Shown piece after piece: positions 5,223 to 5,288 of a DNA stretch of 5,288 nucleotides; the stretch's first letter is position 1; each line of letters starts with the position of its first letter. The stretch is from an uncultured bacterium (GTDB lineage Bacteria > Pseudomonadota > Gammaproteobacteria > Burkholderiales > Burkholderiaceae_F). The stretch spans positions 1 to 5,288 of the forward strand of contig CAJMRV010000130.1 of the NCBI GenBank assembly GCA_905215795.1, in the 5' to 3' direction. A program made the translations under genes and the position numbers. The notes under the pieces are model-generated. The model ran no database searches. It had not been told where the DNA came from and saw only the letters and a list, made by a program, of their open reading frames with translations.

Positions 5223-5288
5223 GTGCAGAGGACCTCCGGACCGCCGACGCCGTCCGCCTTCCTCCAGTCTTCTCATTCCTTCCCGATC

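Noticed and set aside
1..5288. Mobile elements, CRISPR arrays or attachment sites
   Set aside because: No transposase, integrase, direct-repeat array or terminal inverted repeats were seen, and base composition is uniform across the window.
5223..5288. Start or end of another gene after the terminator
   Set aside because: The 66 bases show no convincing start with ribosome site or recognisable protein fragment on either strand; nothing can be supported here.

Overview
This is a GC-rich window with strongly C/G-biased third codon positions. It carries a compact, two-sided anaerobic respiration locus. On the minus strand is a two-component system: a membrane histidine kinase with a PhnD-like periplasmic sensor domain, followed by a FixJ/LuxR-type response regulator that runs off the left edge. 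Divergent from it on the plus strand is a two-gene operon: a Tat-exported FAD_binding_2 flavoprotein of the fumarate reductase/flavocytochrome c superfamily and a small Sec-exported multiheme cytochrome c. The style (TtrS/TtrR-like pair beside a split flavoprotein/cytochrome reductase, high GC) suggests a Gram-negative proteobacterium. A gut-type betaproteobacterium such as the Sutterellaceae is my best guess. That is inference from gene style, not from a marker gene.

Layout: 1-627 (minus) response regulator, partial at its C-terminus. 624-2867 (minus) histidine kinase, overlapping the regulator start by 4 bases (ATGA). 2868-3199 divergent regulatory region with a candidate kinase promoter, a candidate reductase promoter with a half-good FNR-like box, and a structured leader of about 190 nt. 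3200-4687 (plus) flavoprotein. 4711-5037 (plus) cytochrome. 5038-5222 four consecutive hairpins, the last a textbook intrinsic terminator. 5223-5288 nothing recognised.

Likely working model (inference): the periplasmic sensor domain detects a small molecule, the kinase phosphorylates Asp71 of the regulator, and the regulator switches on the divergent operon. The cytochrome then carries electrons from a membrane quinol dehydrogenase (not in this window) to the periplasmic flavoprotein, which reduces the molecule as a terminal electron acceptor. The substrate is unknown. By eye alignment, the arginines and histidine that bind and protonate fumarate in Shewanella FccA are replaced by Tyr, Asn and Ala, so this is very probably not a fumarate reductase. 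The cytochrome has three CxxCH motifs where the FccA cytochrome domain has four, and exactly three spare histidines. These two departures make the locus a good candidate for an undescribed respiratory reductase.
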